A stretch of 44,821 nt of DNA from Nitrospira sp. GTDB lineage: Bacteria > Nitrospirota > Nitrospiria > Nitrospirales > UBA8639. The notes under the pieces were generated by a model. That model saw only the letters and a list, made by a program, of their open reading frames with translations, did not search any database and was not told where the DNA came from. The stretch is taken from contig JAPPLK010000083.1 of assembly GCA_028819435.1 (NCBI GenBank), positions 1 through 44,821 of the forward strand, written 5' to 3'. Position 1 is the first letter of the stretch; each line of letters starts with the position of its first letter. This document shows positions 43,381 through 44,821 of the stretch, one piece after another. A program made the position numbers and the translations under genes.

Positions 43381-43441
43381 AGTATTTTCTTTGTTACATA
43401 ACAAAAAGGCAATCTCAAACGTCTATCGTATAGAAAATACT
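43381..43441. repeat. AT-rich nested inverted repeat
   Basis: AGTATTTTCT (43381-43390) and AGAAAATACT (43432-43441) are perfect inverted copies. Between them TTGTTA and TAACAA (43391-43404) form another perfect pair. It sits in the 312-base gap between the reverse-strand methyltransferase-like gene and kdsD, where promoters of both should be. Confidence 0.55.
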
Positions 43442-43478
43442 CAACTCCCCAAACGGCTATTCCCGATGACTCCCTTCT

Positions 43479-43575
43479 GTCATTCCTGTGAAAGCAGGAA
43501 TCCAGGGTCTTTATCCTTGTAGACGGAGGAAAAAACAAAGACACTGGATTCCCGATTAAAAATGTCGGGAATGAC
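43479..43575. repeat. Palindromic repeat (GTCATTCC family), copy B
   Basis: Left end GTCATTCCTGTGAAAGCAGG followed by AATCCAGGGTCTTT; right end CACTGGATTCCCGATT then GTCGGGAATGAC. It matches both ends of the element at 41682-41844 but has no nested palindrome. It lies immediately upstream of kdsD and may separate it from the divergent gene. Confidence 0.75.
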
Positions 43576-43626
43576 AAGAGGGGGGAACGTCAGGATGACA
43601 GAAGGAGATTCCAACGAGAATTGTTC

Positions 43627-44592
43627 ATGGACGTCCTGGCTGAAATACGGCGCGTGATTGACCTGGAGGTACGGATGATCAATGCGCTCAAACCGGCCCT
43701 GGGTCCGGCGTACGAAGAGGCCGTGCGATGGATTTTCGACTGTCGAGGTCAGGTCGTGGTCACGGGGGTGGGAAAATCCGGCGTCATTGCCCAGAAAATT
43801 GCGGCTACGATGGTCTCCACGGGGACCCCGGCCGTGTTCCTGCACGGCGCCGATGGATTGCATGGCGGCATCGGAATCATCAAGAAAGACGACGTTGTGT
43901 TGGCCGTCGGGAAATCGGGGGAAAGCGACGAATTGCTCGCGATTCTCCCCGTTGCCCGGAAAATCGGGGCGAAGGTCATTTCGATCACCGCCCAACCGCG
44001 TTCGTCGATGGCCAGGCATTCCGACCTGGTCCTGCATACGCCCATAGAGGAAGAAGCCTGCCCGCTGAACATGGCGCCGACGTGCAGTACGACCGTGGCG
44101 TTGGTGGTCGGCGACGCCTTGGCCGTGGCGCTCATGAAATTGCGCGATTTTCGGTCCGATGATTTTGCCGTCAATCATCCCGGGGGACAACTGGGGAAAC
44201 GGCTGCTCCTGACGGTGGGCGATCTTATGCGCTCCGGTGAGGCCAACCCGGTTGTGCATGGGGCAAAAGACGTACGGTTCATGTTGACGGAAATGACGCG
44301 ACAACGGGCGGGAGCCGTCTCGATCATTGATGATGAACACCGGTTGCTGGGCCTGGTGACCGACTATGACGTTCGTCGTGTGCTGGAAGCGCAAAAGGAC
44401 GTGTTCGGGTTGACGATTCAGGACATCATGAACGCGACCCCGGAGTTTGTGTATGAAGACGAAAATGCGTACACGGCCCTGGAAAAAATGGAAAAACGTA
44501 CGAAACCCATTTCCGTGTTACCTGTCCTGAATCGTCAAACACAAGTCGTCGGCATGATCCATCTCCACGACCTCGTCGCCCGCGGGCTGTAG
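43627..44592 (+). CDS. kdsD: Arabinose-5-phosphate isomerase
   Basis: 321 aa. It interconverts ribulose 5-phosphate and arabinose 5-phosphate, the first step to Kdo for lipopolysaccharide. The N-terminal SIS domain has VVVTGVGKSGVIAQKIAATM and GIGIIKKDDVVLAVGKSGES; two CBS domains fill the C-terminal half (about 205-265 and 275-320). The motif PTCSTTVALVVGDALAVALM is family-specific. ATG 43627 follows weak GAGAA; a TTG two codons earlier is also open. This implies a Gram-negative outer membrane with Kdo. Confidence 0.95.
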   Translation: MDVLAEIRRVIDLEVRMINALKPALGPAYEEAVRWIFDCRGQVVVTGVGKSGVIAQKIAATMVSTGTPAVFLHGADGLHGGIGIIKKDDVVLAVGKSGESDELLAILPVARKIGAKVISITAQPRSSMARHSDLVLHTPIEEEACPLNMAPTCSTTVALVVGDALAVALMKLRDFRSDDFAVNHPGGQLGKRLLLTVGDLMRSGEANPVVHGAKDVRFMLTEMTRQRAGAVSIIDDEHRLLGLVTDYDVRRVLEAQKDVFGLTIQDIMNATPEFVYEDENAYTALEKMEKRTKPISVLPVLNRQTQVVGMIHLHDLVARGL

Positions 44593-44642
44593 GGATGGCA
44601 GGTCGGGTTAATCGAAAGCATTACCCAACGTCGTCGAGATGA

Positions 44643-44740
44643 CTCTACCTCCCCTTGCCCCTCCTTACAAAGGAGGGGAATGCAGGCGGCATGCTTATCT
44701 GTTTCCTCCCCTTTGTAAGGGGAGGCAGGGTGGGGTAGAG
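44643..44740. repeat. Palindromic repeat between convergent kdsD and metG
   Basis: Arms CTCTACCTCCCCTTGCCCCT (from 44643) and GGGGAGGCAGGGTGGGGTAG (ending 44740) are inverted copies. Next to them TTACAAAGGAGGGGAA is mirrored by TTTCCTCCCCTTTGTAA. The element ends one base before the stop codon of the reverse-strand gene. It can fold into a long hairpin and may stop transcription from both sides. Confidence 0.75.
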
Positions 44741-44741
44741 A

Positions 44742-44821
44742 CTATTTCACCTTCGTGCCGGGCTGGAGGTCGGCATCCTCGAACGTGACCAGGCCTTGGA
44801 CTTCCTGGTCTCCTGCCGCCA
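44742..44821 (-). CDS. metG: Probable methionyl-tRNA synthetase, C-terminal end (partial)
   Basis: Only the last 25 codons and the stop are visible. They read AAGDQEVQGLVTFEDADLQP then GTKVK. This matches the end of the tRNA-binding (EMAP/OB-fold) domain found at the C-terminus of dimeric MetG. A stand-alone tRNA-binding protein has the same ending, so the gene name is tentative. It is convergent with kdsD. Confidence 0.6.
   Translation of the reverse strand, partial: AAGDQEVQGLVTFEDADLQPGTKVK

Overview
The window looks like a chromosomal segment of a Nitrospira-type bacterium (phylum Nitrospirota). This is inferred from gene content: a large respiratory cluster that mixes cytochrome bc subunits with CydA-like membrane proteins and many c-type cytochromes, a hopanoid pathway next to MEP-pathway genes, and moderately high GC. 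Three tRNA genes (CAU, Cys, Thr) are present. There is no rRNA, CRISPR array, insertion sequence or integrase.

Left part (1-8.8 kb): the 3' end of rpoD, a palindromic repeat that reaches over the rpoD stop codon, a CAU tRNA, a small reverse-strand unknown gene, then a tight run serC-serA-hisZ-dnaB-TPR lipoprotein and a type IV pilin-like gene. Hopanoid/isoprenoid part (8.9-17.5 kb): squalene-hopene cyclase, hpnG (which seems to start at CTG), hpnM/mlaC-like, dxs, ispG, tRNA-Cys with a near-perfect promoter, hpnH and a small unknown gene. dxs and ispG supply isoprenoid precursors; Shc cyclises squalene; HpnH and HpnG add the ribose-derived side chain.

Respiratory part (18.0-29.5 kb): eleven same-strand genes encode a Rieske protein with an N-terminal PRC-barrel-like domain, a full-length cytochrome b, two CydA-like polytopic paralogues, five c-type cytochrome proteins carrying six CXXCH sites, an ethylbenzene-dehydrogenase-gamma-like haem protein and a membrane protein with a His-rich tail. 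Together they suggest a quinol/cytochrome c oxidoreductase enlarged by bd-like modules. A convergent ubiA-family gene follows, framed by two copies of one hairpin repeat.

Accessory part (30.6-34.7 kb): tRNA-Thr, three small genes, then a probable acquired insert. It holds an EcoRV-like restriction endonuclease gene broken by one in-frame TAG, an intact Dam-type adenine methyltransferase, and an unrecognised gene with atypical composition.

Right part (34.7-44.8 kb): purH, purD, a Sua5/TsaC-type gene, threonine aldolase, small unknown genes, a comM-like ATPase, a secreted unknown protein, a methyltransferase-like unknown, arabinose-5-phosphate isomerase and the 3' end of a probable metG. Several palindromic repeats sit at gene ends here, one nested inside another.
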